Shown here piece after piece: positions 7,867 through 15,958 of a DNA stretch of 64,000 nt. Origin of the DNA: Jannaschia sp. S6380 (GTDB lineage: Bacteria; Pseudomonadota; Alphaproteobacteria; Rhodobacterales; Rhodobacteraceae); assembly GCF_023015695.1 (NCBI RefSeq), contig NZ_JALKAS010000001.1:930001-994000 (forward strand), given 5' to 3'. Made by a program: the position numbers and the translations under genes. How positions within the stretch are numbered: the first letter of the stretch is position 1; each line of letters opens with the position of its first letter. The notes beneath the pieces were generated by a model, which searched no databases, was not told where the DNA came from, and saw only the letters and a program-made list of their open reading frames with translations.

Positions 7867-9414
7867 ATGCGCCGCCTTCTGCTCTGCACCGCCCTTTCGG
7901 GCCTTGTCCCGCTGTCCGCTACCGCGCAGGAGCGGTCGTTGTGGGACTTCGTGAACCCCGACCGCATCGTCGCGCAGATGGTGCAGTACGGGCTGATCGC
8001 GGCGCGCACGCAGGTCGACCTGACCTATGGCGACCTGTCGGTCTCGCTGCTGGAAGGGCGCGCGGCGATCGAGGGGCTGGGGATGGTCCTGCCGCGCGAG
8101 ATGACGGGCGCGGCCCCCTGCCCGATCGCATTCGGAACGGTGGAGATACTGGTGGACGATCCTATGTCGATCGACCGGGTCGCGGGGCGCATGTCGCTTC
8201 GCGATGTCGGGATCGGCGCGGAATGCATCCCGCCGCAGGCGATGCCGCTCCGCATGATGGCGACCGATGGACAGGTCCGCATCCCGGAAATCGAGGTCGA
8301 GTACGACTATGACGTGGGATCGGCCGGCCTGTTGGCCGCGATGCGCACGCGGGTGGAGGACATGGCCGCGCTGCAGCTGGACGTCGATTTCGACTACCTT
8401 TGGTTCCGGGGCGAGGAGCCGGACTTCGAGCCGGTCGGCCGCCTGCGCGCCGCAACGCTCATGGTGGAGAACCTTGGCGCGTGGGAAGTGCTGGCGCCGA
8501 TCCTGCCACCGCCGCTCACGAACCCCGATGAGGCGGCCGCCTTCGTGACACGCATGGTCGGGAGCGCGCTCGAACAGCAGGCCGACGGTCCGCTGCCGAA
8601 GCCCGCCAAGGCCTTCGTGACGGAACTGGCCGAAGGCTGGGCGGCCTTCGCGACCGACCCCAAGCGGCTGGTGATCGAAAGCGGCTTTGCCCCCGACCAG
8701 CCCCGCCCCATCGACGGGGACCTGGTGGCAGCGATCGAGGACTCGCCGCTGGCCCTGATCGCACTTCTGGAGCCGCGTGTGGGCACCGACGCGGCGCGCG
8801 AACGGGATCTCATTGACCCCGGGCTGGTGCGTCGGGCCTGGACCGACGCGGCGGGGCTGAACATGTCCGAGCGTCGCGAGGTCGGACTGGCGCTTCTGTC
8901 CGGGGACCGCGCGCCGCGAAACCGCGCGCTGGCCCGCGACCTGCTGACCCCGTTGGCCGAGGCGGGCGATGGCGAGGTGGCGCTGCAGCTGGCGCGCGCG
9001 CTGGCCGAGACCGACCCCGAGGGAGCGTATGCGCAGGCCCTGGCCGCCGGTCCGACGGGCGCGCCGGGATTGCGCGGCCTGTTGGACCGGTTGGAAGCGG
9101 ATCTGCCCTTTGCGACGCGGCTGCGCCTGCAATCGGCCGCGCCGGAGCCCGGGGCCCGCGACCTCGGCGCGCCCACGTCGGAGTTGCGGGCGCGCGCGGC
9201 CGCGCATCTGCGCGGTATCGGGGCTCCGCGCTCCCTGCGATCAGCACTGATCTATGCCAGCGTCGCGGCCGCGCGCGGCGACCGGACCGCCGCCGACCTG
9301 CTGGAACGTATCGACCGCGCGATCCCGTCCGACGGCATGGCGAACTGGGCCGATGTCGAGAGCGAAGCCGCCGCCATCGCCACCGAGGCTTGGCTCGCGC
9401 GCGAGACCCGTTAG
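7867..9414 (+). CDS. Secreted protein of unknown function
   Basis: 515 residues with a clear N-terminal signal peptide (positively charged MRRLL, hydrophobic core, ATAQE cleavage region near residue 20). The rest lacks membrane segments and is rich in Ala, Asp, Glu and Arg. The C-terminal 150 residues look helical and repeat-like (short stretches with ALARDLLTPLAEAGDG, LQLARALAE), resembling Sel1 or TPR-type solenoids, but no clear consensus is visible. GGAG precedes the ATG. It sits between pgk and the aldolase gene yet shows no enzyme motif; its position is the only link to carbon metabolism. Its stop codon TAG lies inside the operator at 9410-9421. Confidence 0.75.
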   Translation: MRRLLLCTALSGLVPLSATAQERSLWDFVNPDRIVAQMVQYGLIAARTQVDLTYGDLSVSLLEGRAAIEGLGMVLPREMTGAAPCPIAFGTVEILVDDPMSIDRVAGRMSLRDVGIGAECIPPQAMPLRMMATDGQVRIPEIEVEYDYDVGSAGLLAAMRTRVEDMAALQLDVDFDYLWFRGEEPDFEPVGRLRAATLMVENLGAWEVLAPILPPPLTNPDEAAAFVTRMVGSALEQQADGPLPKPAKAFVTELAEGWAAFATDPKRLVIESGFAPDQPRPIDGDLVAAIEDSPLALIALLEPRVGTDAARERDLIDPGLVRRAWTDAAGLNMSERREVGLALLSGDRAPRNRALARDLLTPLAEAGDGEVALQLARALAETDPEGAYAQALAAGPTGAPGLRGLLDRLEADLPFATRLRLQSAAPEPGARDLGAPTSELRARAAAHLRGIGAPRSLRSALIYASVAAARGDRTAADLLERIDRAIPSDGMANWADVESEAAAIATEAWLARETR

Positions 9415-9421
9415 CGCAACC
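9410..9421. promoter_or_regulatory. Candidate LacI-family operator, site D (upstream of aldolase)
   Basis: GTTAGCGCAACC is identical to site A before gap1 and overlaps the stop codon of the preceding gene. It ends four bases before the -35 of the putative aldolase promoter, a position typical of an activator. Confidence 0.5.
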
Positions 9422-9425
9422 AAGC

Positions 9426-9454
9426 TTGCCGCCACGCAACCGTCCAAATAGGCC
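9426..9454 (+). promoter_or_regulatory. Putative aldolase promoter
   Basis: TTGCCG (9426-9431), a 17-base spacer and TAGGCC (9449-9454). Transcription would start near 9461, 27 bases before the ATG. Confidence 0.4.
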
Positions 9455-9487
9455 GGATCCATCAGAACAGCCGAGCCGGAGACCGAG

Positions 9488-10381
9488 ATGCCCGATCAGA
9501 CCAAAGCCGCCAAGATCCGCGAAGGCCGGGGGTTCATCGCCGCGCTCGACCAGTCGGGCGGCTCCACGCCGAAGGCGCTCAAGCTCTACGGCGTGCCGGA
9601 AGATCGGTACGACGGCGAGGCCGAGATGTTCGACCTGATCCACGAGATGCGCGCCCGCATCGTCCGCTCGCCCGCGTTCAACGGCGACAACGTCATCGGC
9701 GCCATCCTGTTCGAGCAGACGATGGATCGCGCGTTCGAGGGCGAGCCTGCGTCCAGCTACCTGTGGGAACGGCGCGGCGTCGTGCCGTTTCTGAAGATCG
9801 ACAAGGGCCTGCAGGACGCGTCGCAGGGCGTGAAGCTGATGAAGGACATCCCCGACCTGGATGCGACGCTGTCGCGCGCCAAGGCCGAGGGCGTCTTCGG
9901 CACCAAGGAACGCTCGGTGATCGACGCGGCCGATGCCGACGGGATCGAGGCGATCGTCGCCCAGCAGTTCGAGGTCGGCCGTCAGGTGCTGTCGCACGAC
10001 ATGGTTCCGATATTGGAGCCCGAGGTGACGATTTCGATCTCCGACAAGGCGGAGGCCGAGCGCTTGCTGCGCGAGGCGATCCTGCGTCATCTGGATGGCC
10101 TGTCGGATGGCGACCAGATCATGCTGAAGCTGACCCTGCCGGACGAAAGCAACTTCTACGCGCCCCTCGTCGATCATCCGCGCGTCCTGCGGGTCGTGGC
10201 ACTGTCGGGCGGCTACAGCCGCGCCGAGGCGAATGCCCGCTTGGCCGAAAACCACGGCGTGGTGGCAAGCTTCAGTCGAGCCCTGACGGAAGGGTTGTCG
10301 GCCGACCAGGACGACGCGGCCTTCGAGGCGCGCCTGACGGACACGATCCAGAGCATCCGCGACGCGTCGGTCGCCGGCTGA
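9488..10381 (+). CDS. fda: Fructose-bisphosphate aldolase class I
   Basis: 297-residue Schiff-base aldolase resembling the class I enzyme of staphylococci. It reversibly cleaves fructose-1,6-bisphosphate to dihydroxyacetone phosphate and glyceraldehyde-3-phosphate. The FIAALDQSGGSTPKAL N-terminal motif, ILFEQTMDR, the FLKIDKG segment carrying a conserved Lys and the VPILEPEV barrel strand are all visible. No metal-binding His cluster of class II aldolases is seen. The gene closes the carbon-metabolism block and has its own operator, promoter and a strong terminator, so it is a monocistronic unit. Confidence 0.95.
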   Translation: MPDQTKAAKIREGRGFIAALDQSGGSTPKALKLYGVPEDRYDGEAEMFDLIHEMRARIVRSPAFNGDNVIGAILFEQTMDRAFEGEPASSYLWERRGVVPFLKIDKGLQDASQGVKLMKDIPDLDATLSRAKAEGVFGTKERSVIDAADADGIEAIVAQQFEVGRQVLSHDMVPILEPEVTISISDKAEAERLLREAILRHLDGLSDGDQIMLKLTLPDESNFYAPLVDHPRVLRVVALSGGYSRAEANARLAENHGVVASFSRALTEGLSADQDDAAFEARLTDTIQSIRDASVAG

Positions 10382-10396
10382 TCGGGGGCGTCGCAT

Positions 10397-10447
10397 CCTT
10401 GCCGCACCCCGGCGCGCGGTTTCGCGCCCGGGCGGCAAGGTTGTTTA
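10397..10447 (+). terminator. Intrinsic terminator after aldolase
   Basis: The outer arms CCTTGCCG (10397-10404) and CGGCAAGG (10433-10440) pair perfectly, the interior is GC-rich and can extend the stem, and TTGTTTATCC follows directly. Confidence 0.85.
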
Positions 10448-10466
10448 TCCCCGCGCCGATTCCGAC

Positions 10467-10472
10467 TAGGGT
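10467..10472 (+). promoter_or_regulatory. CTAG-type -10 element upstream of the FtsB-like gene
   Basis: TAGGGT lies about 27 bases before the ATG at 10500 and just after the aldolase terminator. TTGTTT at 10441-10446 is a possible but widely spaced -35. Confidence 0.3.
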
Positions 10473-10499
10473 CGGGGGGAGCGCCCGGCAGAGGTGCGG

Positions 10500-10811
10500 A
10501 TGAGGCAGAGCATGGCGATCCGACGCAAATTCAGAGGCTACGGCCTGATCCTTCCTCTCGGACTTCTCATCTTCGGGGGATATTTCGTCTTCGCCGCCGT
10601 GCAGGGGGAATACGGGGTTCTGCGCCGGGTCGAGCTGGAATCGGAGCGTGCCGTCCTCGAAGCCGAGTTGGCCCTGCTCGACGCGGAAGCCGAACGGATG
10701 CGCGAACGCACACGGCGCCTGTCCGACGACTATCTCGACCTCGACCTGCTGGACGAACGCGCGCGGCTTGTCCTCGGCTTGGCCCGCGCGGACGAGATTA
10801 TCGTCGAATAG
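10500..10811 (+). CDS. Septum formation initiator family protein (FtsB/DivIC-like)
   Basis: 103-residue bitopic membrane protein. A single transmembrane helix (about residues 14-34, GLILPLGLLIFGGYFVFAAV) is followed by a coiled coil (RVELESERAVLEAELALLD) and a short C-terminal segment ending ADEIIVE. This layout is typical of FtsB/DivIC, which joins FtsL and FtsQ in the divisome at midcell. Start options are GTG 10494, ATG 10500 and ATG 10512; GAGG at 10491-10494 favours 10500. The same gene directly upstream of the pyruvate dehydrogenase operon is common in alphaproteobacteria. No terminator is seen before pdhA, so partial co-transcription is possible. Confidence 0.85.
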   Translation: MRQSMAIRRKFRGYGLILPLGLLIFGGYFVFAAVQGEYGVLRRVELESERAVLEAELALLDAEAERMRERTRRLSDDYLDLDLLDERARLVLGLARADEIIVE

Positions 10812-10871
10812 CGCGAAGCACCCTTCGTCCGGGTCGGGTCTTTCCCCCGCGGAACGTTTCCGATAGCGATA

Positions 10872-10885
10872 GTTTAACGTTGAAC
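10872..10885. promoter_or_regulatory. Palindrome upstream of pdhA
   Basis: GTTTAACGTTGAAC reads as two GTTNAAC units arranged both as a direct repeat and as an imperfect dyad, 29 bases before the pdhA start. It is preceded by a weak GATAGCGATAGT echo of the gap operators. A regulator-binding site is an inference. Confidence 0.35.
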
Positions 10886-10913
10886 GATTCACCGATCGGA
10901 GGATCCGCACCAG

Positions 10914-11933
10914 ATGGCCACCCGCAAACCTGCCGCCAAGGCGAAGCCGAACGTGTCCAAGGAAGACCTCGTTCAATACTACCGCGACATGCTGCTCATC
11001 CGCCGCTTCGAGGAGAAGGCCGGCCAACTCTACGGGATGGGTCTGATCGGCGGGTTCTGTCACCTCTATATCGGCCAGGAGGCCGTCGTGGTCGGGCTGG
11101 AGGCCGCGGCGAAGGAAGGCGACAAGCGCATCACCTCCTACCGCGACCATGGCCATATGCTCGCCTGCGGAATGGACCCGAAGGGCGTCATGGCGGAGCT
11201 GACCGGGCGCGAAGGCGGCTACTCCAAGGGCAAGGGCGGGAGCATGCACATGTTCTCGAAAGAGAAGCATTTCTACGGCGGCCACGGCATCGTGGCGGCG
11301 CAGGTGCCGATCGGGGCCGGGCTGGCGTTTTCCGACAAGTATCGCGGCAACGACAACGTCACCTTCACCTATTTCGGCGACGGCGCGGCCAACCAGGGGC
11401 AGGTCTACGAGGCCTACAACATGGCCGAACTCTGGGACCTGCCCTGCATCTTCGTGATCGAGAACAACCAATACGCCATGGGCACCTCGACCAAGCGGTC
11501 CACCAAGTCGCCCTCCTACTGGGAACGGGGTGCCGCCTACGGGATCGAGGGGGAGGAGGTCGACGGCATGGATGTCCTCGCCGTCAAGGATGCGGGCATG
11601 CGCGCGGTCGAATACTGCCGCGCTGGCAAGGGCCCGTACATCCTGGAGATCAAGACCTATCGCTACCGCGGCCATTCGATGTCGGATCCGGCCAAGTACC
11701 GCACCCGCGACGAGGTTCAGAAGATGCGCGAGGAACGCGACGCGATCGAGATGGTGCGGCAGATGCTGCTGACCGGCGATCACGCCACCGAGGATGACCT
11801 GAAGGCGATCGACAAGGAGATCAAGGAGATCGTCAACGAGAGCGCCGAGTTCGCCAAGGAAAGCCCCGAGCCCGCGGTCGAGGAACTCTGGACCGACATC
11901 TATGCCGAGGAAATTCCGCAGGAGGCCGTGTGA
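10914..11933 (+). CDS. pdhA: Pyruvate dehydrogenase E1 component, alpha subunit
   Basis: 339 residues. With PdhB it forms the alpha2-beta2 thiamine-diphosphate E1 that decarboxylates pyruvate and acetylates the lipoyl group of E2. The ThDP motif begins with FGDGAANQG near residue 155 and ends with the IENNQYAMGTS segment. The phosphorylation-loop region of eukaryotic E1 is represented by YRYRGHSMSDPAKYRTRDE. CGGAGG lies 10 bases upstream of the ATG. It is the first gene of the pdhA-VOC-pdhB-pdhC operon, and its TGA shares its A with the next ATG (TGATG). Confidence 0.98.
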   Translation: MATRKPAAKAKPNVSKEDLVQYYRDMLLIRRFEEKAGQLYGMGLIGGFCHLYIGQEAVVVGLEAAAKEGDKRITSYRDHGHMLACGMDPKGVMAELTGREGGYSKGKGGSMHMFSKEKHFYGGHGIVAAQVPIGAGLAFSDKYRGNDNVTFTYFGDGAANQGQVYEAYNMAELWDLPCIFVIENNQYAMGTSTKRSTKSPSYWERGAAYGIEGEEVDGMDVLAVKDAGMRAVEYCRAGKGPYILEIKTYRYRGHSMSDPAKYRTRDEVQKMREERDAIEMVRQMLLTGDHATEDDLKAIDKEIKEIVNESAEFAKESPEPAVEELWTDIYAEEIPQEAV

Positions 11934-12322
11934 TGCCGCGCTTCGAGATCCATGCGGGCGACGTTGCAGCGGCCAAGGCATTCTACGGCGGACTCTTCGA
12001 CTGGTCATTCGAGCCCCTGCAGGGTGCATCCGACGATGTCGAATATTACGTGATCTCAGGCGGTGGCCTCTCCTCTAGCGGGGGCTTGTCCGGCGGTCTG
12101 CTGAAGCGGCCCGGCCCCGATCCCGCGCCGGGCGGCCCGATCCGCGGCAGCACGATGACGTTCGAGATCGAGGATTGCGACGCCAGCTACGCATGGGCTT
12201 TGAAGAATGGCGGAGGCCAAGCGCTTCCGCCGATGGGCTATCCGGACATTGGACGTGTCGCCTACGTGGAAGACGGTCAAGGCAACGTCGTTGGAATGGT
12301 CACGCCGGAAGGGGACAATTGA
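11933..12322 (+). CDS. VOC (glyoxalase/bleomycin-resistance) family protein inside the pdh operon
   Basis: 129 residues with the betaalphabetabetabeta layout of VOC proteins: [19 protein letters not shown] at the start and [19 protein letters not shown] at the end. It resembles the VOC group annotated as PhnB/glyoxalase-like. The first metal-ligand position is His8 in EIHAGD; the C-terminal ligand position has Asn/Asp rather than the usual Glu, so catalytic activity is unsure. The start overlaps the pdhA stop (TGATG) and its own stop is one base before pdhB, so it is translated within the operon. It separates pdhA from pdhB, which are usually adjacent. The substrate is unknown. Confidence 0.82.
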   Translation: MPRFEIHAGDVAAAKAFYGGLFDWSFEPLQGASDDVEYYVISGGGLSSSGGLSGGLLKRPGPDPAPGGPIRGSTMTFEIEDCDASYAWALKNGGGQALPPMGYPDIGRVAYVEDGQGNVVGMVTPEGDN

Positions 12323-12323
12323 T

Positions 12324-13700
12324 ATGGCGACCGAAATCTTGATGCCCGCCCTTTCCCCCACCATGGAGGAAGGCACGCTCGCCAAATGGCTCGTCAAGGA
12401 GGGTGACACGGTGTCGTCCGGGGACATCCTGGCCGAAATCGAGACCGACAAGGCCACGATGGAATTCGAAGCCGTCGACGAGGGCACGATCGGCAAGATC
12501 ATCGTCGCCGAGGGCACCGAAGGCGTGAAGGTGAATTCGCCGATCGCGGTTCTTCTGGACGAGGGCGAGAGCGCCGATGACGTCGACACGTCGAGCGCCC
12601 CGAAGGCCGAGGCCGAACCCGACAAGAAGACCGAGGCCCCTGCCCCCAAGCCGGCGGAGGCGAAGTCCGATGACGTTCCCAAGCCCGACCTGACCCCCGA
12701 TTGGCCCGATGGCACCGAGATGGTCACGATGACCGTCCGGGAAGCCATCCGCGACGCAATGTCCGAGGAGATGCGTCGCGACGAGGACGTCTTCTTGATG
12801 GGGGAGGAGGTGGCCGAGTACCAAGGCGCCTACAAGATCAGCCAGGGGATGCTGGACGAGTTCGGCGACAAGCGCGTGATCGACACGCCGATCACCGAGC
12901 ACGGCTTCACCGGCATCGCCGTCGGCGCGGCCTTCGGCGGGCTGAAGCCGATCGTGGAGTTCATGACCTTCAACTTCGCGATGCAGGCCATCGACCAAAT
13001 CATCAACTCCGCGGCCAAAACGCTTTACATGTCCGGTGGCCAGATGGGCGCCCCGATGGTGTTCCGGGGGCCCAACGGCGCCGCCGCACGGGTCGGCGCC
13101 CAACACAGCCAAGACTATGCGGCATGGTACGCGTCCATTCCCGGGTTGAAGGTGGTGATGCCCTATTCGGCCGCCGACGCGAAGGGTCTGATGAAGACAG
13201 CGATCCGGGATGCGAACCCGGTCATCTTCCTCGAGAACGAGATCCTGTACGGGAAATCCTTCGAGGTCCCCAAACTGGATGACTTCACCGTGCCGTTCGG
13301 CAAGGCCAAGATTTGGCGCGAGGGAAAGGATGTCACCATCGTCAGTTGGGGCATCGGCATGACCTACGCGCTGCAGGCGGCGGACAAGCTGGCCGAAGAC
13401 GGGATCGAGGCGGAGGTGATCGACCTGCGGACCCTGCGTCCGGTCGACTACGACGCGGTCATGGCTTCGGTGCAGAAGACCAATCGCTGCGTGCTGGTCG
13501 AGGAGGGGTTCCCCGTCGCCAGTTTCAGCGATCACATGGCCTCCACGATCATGCAGCGCGCATTCGACTATCTGGATGCGCCGGTCATCACCTGCACCGG
13601 CAAGGACGTGCCCATGCCCTATGCCGCGAACCTCGAGAAGCTTGCCCTCGTCACCACCGACGAGGTGGTCGAAGCGGTCAAGCAAGTCACCTACCGCTAG
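12324..13700 (+). CDS. pdhB: Pyruvate dehydrogenase E1 component, beta subunit, with N-terminal lipoyl domain
   Basis: 458 residues. Residues 1-80 are a biotinyl/lipoyl domain with the modified Lys43 in [10 protein letters not shown] flexible Ala/Pro/Glu linker (85-135) follows, and then the transketolase-like E1-beta domain ([16 protein letters not shown] to the end). The lipoyl-bearing E1-beta is a known feature of alphaproteobacterial complexes. The start at 12324, after GGAAGGGGACA, is chosen because [12 protein letters not shown] is the true N-terminus of the lipoyl domain; the frame is open further upstream inside the VOC gene. A 50-base stretch of its lipoyl region is identical to pdhC. 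Confidence 0.98.
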   Translation: MATEILMPALSPTMEEGTLAKWLVKEGDTVSSGDILAEIETDKATMEFEAVDEGTIGKIIVAEGTEGVKVNSPIAVLLDEGESADDVDTSSAPKAEAEPDKKTEAPAPKPAEAKSDDVPKPDLTPDWPDGTEMVTMTVREAIRDAMSEEMRRDEDVFLMGEEVAEYQGAYKISQGMLDEFGDKRVIDTPITEHGFTGIAVGAAFGGLKPIVEFMTFNFAMQAIDQIINSAAKTLYMSGGQMGAPMVFRGPNGAAARVGAQHSQDYAAWYASIPGLKVVMPYSAADAKGLMKTAIRDANPVIFLENEILYGKSFEVPKLDDFTVPFGKAKIWREGKDVTIVSWGIGMTYALQAADKLAEDGIEAEVIDLRTLRPVDYDAVMASVQKTNRCVLVEEGFPVASFSDHMASTIMQRAFDYLDAPVITCTGKDVPMPYAANLEKLALVTTDEVVEAVKQVTYR

Positions 13701-13711
13701 GGGATACTGTC

Positions 13712-15049
13712 ATGGCAACTCAAATCCTGATGCCCGCCCTGTCCCCGACGATGGAGGAAGGCACGCTCGCGAAGTGGCTGGTCAAGGAGGGTGATACGGT
13801 CGCCTCCGGCGACCTTCTCGCCGAAATCGAGACCGACAAGGCCACGATGGAATTCGAAGCCGTCGACGAAGGGATCGTCGGCAAGATCATCGTTCCGGAA
13901 GGTACTGAAGGCGTGAAGGTGAACTCGCCGATCGCCGTTCTGGTCGAGGAAGGCGAAGACCCGGCAGGGATCGAGGACGCCGCGCCCGGCGGCTCGTCAC
14001 ATGCGGCACCGGCCGAACCTTCGCCGGCCACCGAACCCCAGAAGGGCTACGGCCGCGAAGAGGGCGGGGCTGACAAGGGCGCGGCCGAGAAGCCGTCCGC
14101 ACCGGATCGTACCCAAGGTGATCGCGTCTTCGCCACGCCGCTCGCACGGCGCATCGCCAAGGACAAGGGGCTGGACCTGAGCGCCATCAAAGGCTCCGGC
14201 CCACGGGGACGGATCGTCAAGGCGGATGTCGAGAACGCCAAGCCGGATCAGACCAAGCCATCCGCCGCCGTCGAGACCGCCAGACCGGCCGATGGCCAGA
14301 AAACGGCGCTGCCCTCGGGCATGACGTCCGATCAGGTCGCCAAGATGTTCGAGGGTCGCGCTTTCGAAGAGATAAAGCTCGACGGCATGCGCAAGACCGT
14401 CGCCGCGCGCCTGACGGAAGCCAAGCAGACAATTCCGCATTTCTACCTGCGCCGCGACATCCAACTGGACGCCCTGCTGAAGTTCCGAAGCCAGCTGAAC
14501 AAGCAACTCGAAAGTCGCAACATCAAGCTGTCAGTCAACGACTTCATCATCAAGGCCTGCGCCAACGCGCTTCAGCAGGTCCCGGACGCGAACGCCGTCT
14601 GGGCCGGCGACCGTATGCTGCGTCTGGAACCTTCGGACGTCGCAGTCGCGGTCGCCATCGAGGGCGGCCTGTTCACGCCTGTTCTCAAGGACGCGCATCA
14701 GAAATCGCTTTCGGCCCTGTCCGCCGAAATGAAGGACCTCGCCAGCCGGGCCCGCGAACGCAAGCTGGCCCCCCATGAATATCAGGGCGGCAGCTTCGCC
14801 ATCTCCAATCTCGGGATGTTCGGTATCGACAACTTCGATGCCGTCATCAATCCGCCGCACGGTTCCATTCTCGCCGTCGGTGCGGGCGTGAAGAAACCAG
14901 TCATTGGCGCCGATGGCGAAATCACCGCCGCGACGGTCATGTCCGTCACGCTGAGCGTCGATCACCGGGTGATCGACGGCGCATTGGGCGCAGATTTCCT
15001 TAAGGCGATTGCCGAGAACCTCGAAAACCCGATGACGATGCTGGCCTGA
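13712..15049 (+). CDS. pdhC: Dihydrolipoamide acetyltransferase (pyruvate dehydrogenase E2)
   Basis: 445-residue core protein of the complex. It has a lipoyl domain at 1-80 (Lys43), an Ala/Pro-rich linker, a peripheral-subunit-binding domain near 140-180 ([28 protein letters not shown]) and a C-terminal catalytic domain with [15 protein letters not shown] near 415, whose His and Asp are the acetyltransferase residues. Translation starts 11 bases after the pdhB stop; the open frame upstream inside pdhB is not used. No E3 gene follows, so dihydrolipoamide dehydrogenase must be encoded elsewhere. It is convergent with cysE; only 21 bases separate the two stops. Confidence 0.98.
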   Translation: MATQILMPALSPTMEEGTLAKWLVKEGDTVASGDLLAEIETDKATMEFEAVDEGIVGKIIVPEGTEGVKVNSPIAVLVEEGEDPAGIEDAAPGGSSHAAPAEPSPATEPQKGYGREEGGADKGAAEKPSAPDRTQGDRVFATPLARRIAKDKGLDLSAIKGSGPRGRIVKADVENAKPDQTKPSAAVETARPADGQKTALPSGMTSDQVAKMFEGRAFEEIKLDGMRKTVAARLTEAKQTIPHFYLRRDIQLDALLKFRSQLNKQLESRNIKLSVNDFIIKACANALQQVPDANAVWAGDRMLRLEPSDVAVAVAIEGGLFTPVLKDAHQKSLSALSAEMKDLASRARERKLAPHEYQGGSFAISNLGMFGIDNFDAVINPPHGSILAVGAGVKKPVIGADGEITAATVMSVTLSVDHRVIDGALGADFLKAIAENLENPMTMLA

Positions 15050-15070
15050 CGAAAGCGCGGGGCGCGGAAG

Positions 15071-15892
15071 CTAATCTTCCGCCCCCTTCACACCGACCAG
15101 CTGATCCATCGTGACCGAGGGCTGCGCGCATCCCGCCTCGCCGACGATGCGGGCGGGCACGCCGGCGACGGTCTTCATCGGCGGAATGTCCGCCAGCACG
15201 ACCGAACCCGCCGCGATGCGCGAGCAATGGCCGATGCTGATGTTGCCCAGCACCTTCGCCCCGGCACCGATAAGGACGCCGTTCCCGATCTTCGGATGAC
15301 GATCGTCGTCCTGCTTCCCCGTTCCGCCCAATGTCACGGAATGAAGCATCGACACGTTGTCCCCCACGACGGCCGTCTCGCCGATTACGATCGAATGCGC
15401 GTGGTCGATCATGATTCCACGTCCGATCCGCGCGCCCGGATGTATGTCGACGCCGTAGAGTTCGCTCACACGGGTCTGAACGAAATACGCCATGTCGCGC
15501 CGCCCGGCCAGCCAAAGCCAGTGACCCACGCGATACGCAAGAACCGCCTGGAACCCCTTGAAGAACAACATGGGCTGCAGCAGACGACTGCAGGCGGGAT
15601 CCCTATCCAGGATCGCGACCATATCGGCCCGGGCCGCCTGGACGATCTCGGGATCAGCCGTAAAGGCCTTCTCTGCAAGCTCACGCAGAATCTGTTCGCT
15701 CATCTCGCTCGATGCCAATCGCTGCGCGAACCGATACGCCAACGCCTTCCCGATCGTATCGTGATGCAGGATGGACGTATGGATCATGCCACCCAGCAGG
15801 GGCTCCTCGCCGATGGCCTCACGGGCTTCGGCGACGACCTGTTCCCAGACCGGATCGAGCGATTGCACGGAATGTCTGTCAGCTGATCTCAT
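15071..15892 (-). CDS. cysE: Serine O-acetyltransferase
   Basis: 273-residue enzyme that acetylates L-serine, the committed step of cysteine synthesis. The N-terminal helical domain (residues 1-150) is followed by the left-handed beta-helix of hexapeptide repeats, with IDHAHSIVIGETAVVGDN and LGGTGK loops typical of CysE; the conserved His of MIDHAHS is in the active-site region. The start ATG has GGAGACCTGCAG upstream. The gene lies directly downstream of GTA gp15 on the same strand with 66 bases between and no strong terminator, so GTA readthrough could reach it. Adjacency of cysE to a GTA cluster is recalled from other Rhodobacterales. Confidence 0.97.
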   Translation of the reverse strand: MRSADRHSVQSLDPVWEQVVAEAREAIGEEPLLGGMIHTSILHHDTIGKALAYRFAQRLASSEMSEQILRELAEKAFTADPEIVQAARADMVAILDRDPACSRLLQPMLFFKGFQAVLAYRVGHWLWLAGRRDMAYFVQTRVSELYGVDIHPGARIGRGIMIDHAHSIVIGETAVVGDNVSMLHSVTLGGTGKQDDDRHPKIGNGVLIGAGAKVLGNISIGHCSRIAAGSVVLADIPPMKTVAGVPARIVGEAGCAQPSVTMDQLVGVKGAED

Positions 15893-15958
15893 CTGCAGGT
15901 CTCCTGTCGAAACTCGTCTTCGACACTATGCTTGCCTCCTCGGGATGACAAAGCGAAG

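Noticed and set aside
15893..15958. Terminator between GTA gp15 and cysE
   Set aside because: A 6-bp GTCGAA/TTCGAC stem is present but there is no T-run after it on the minus strand.
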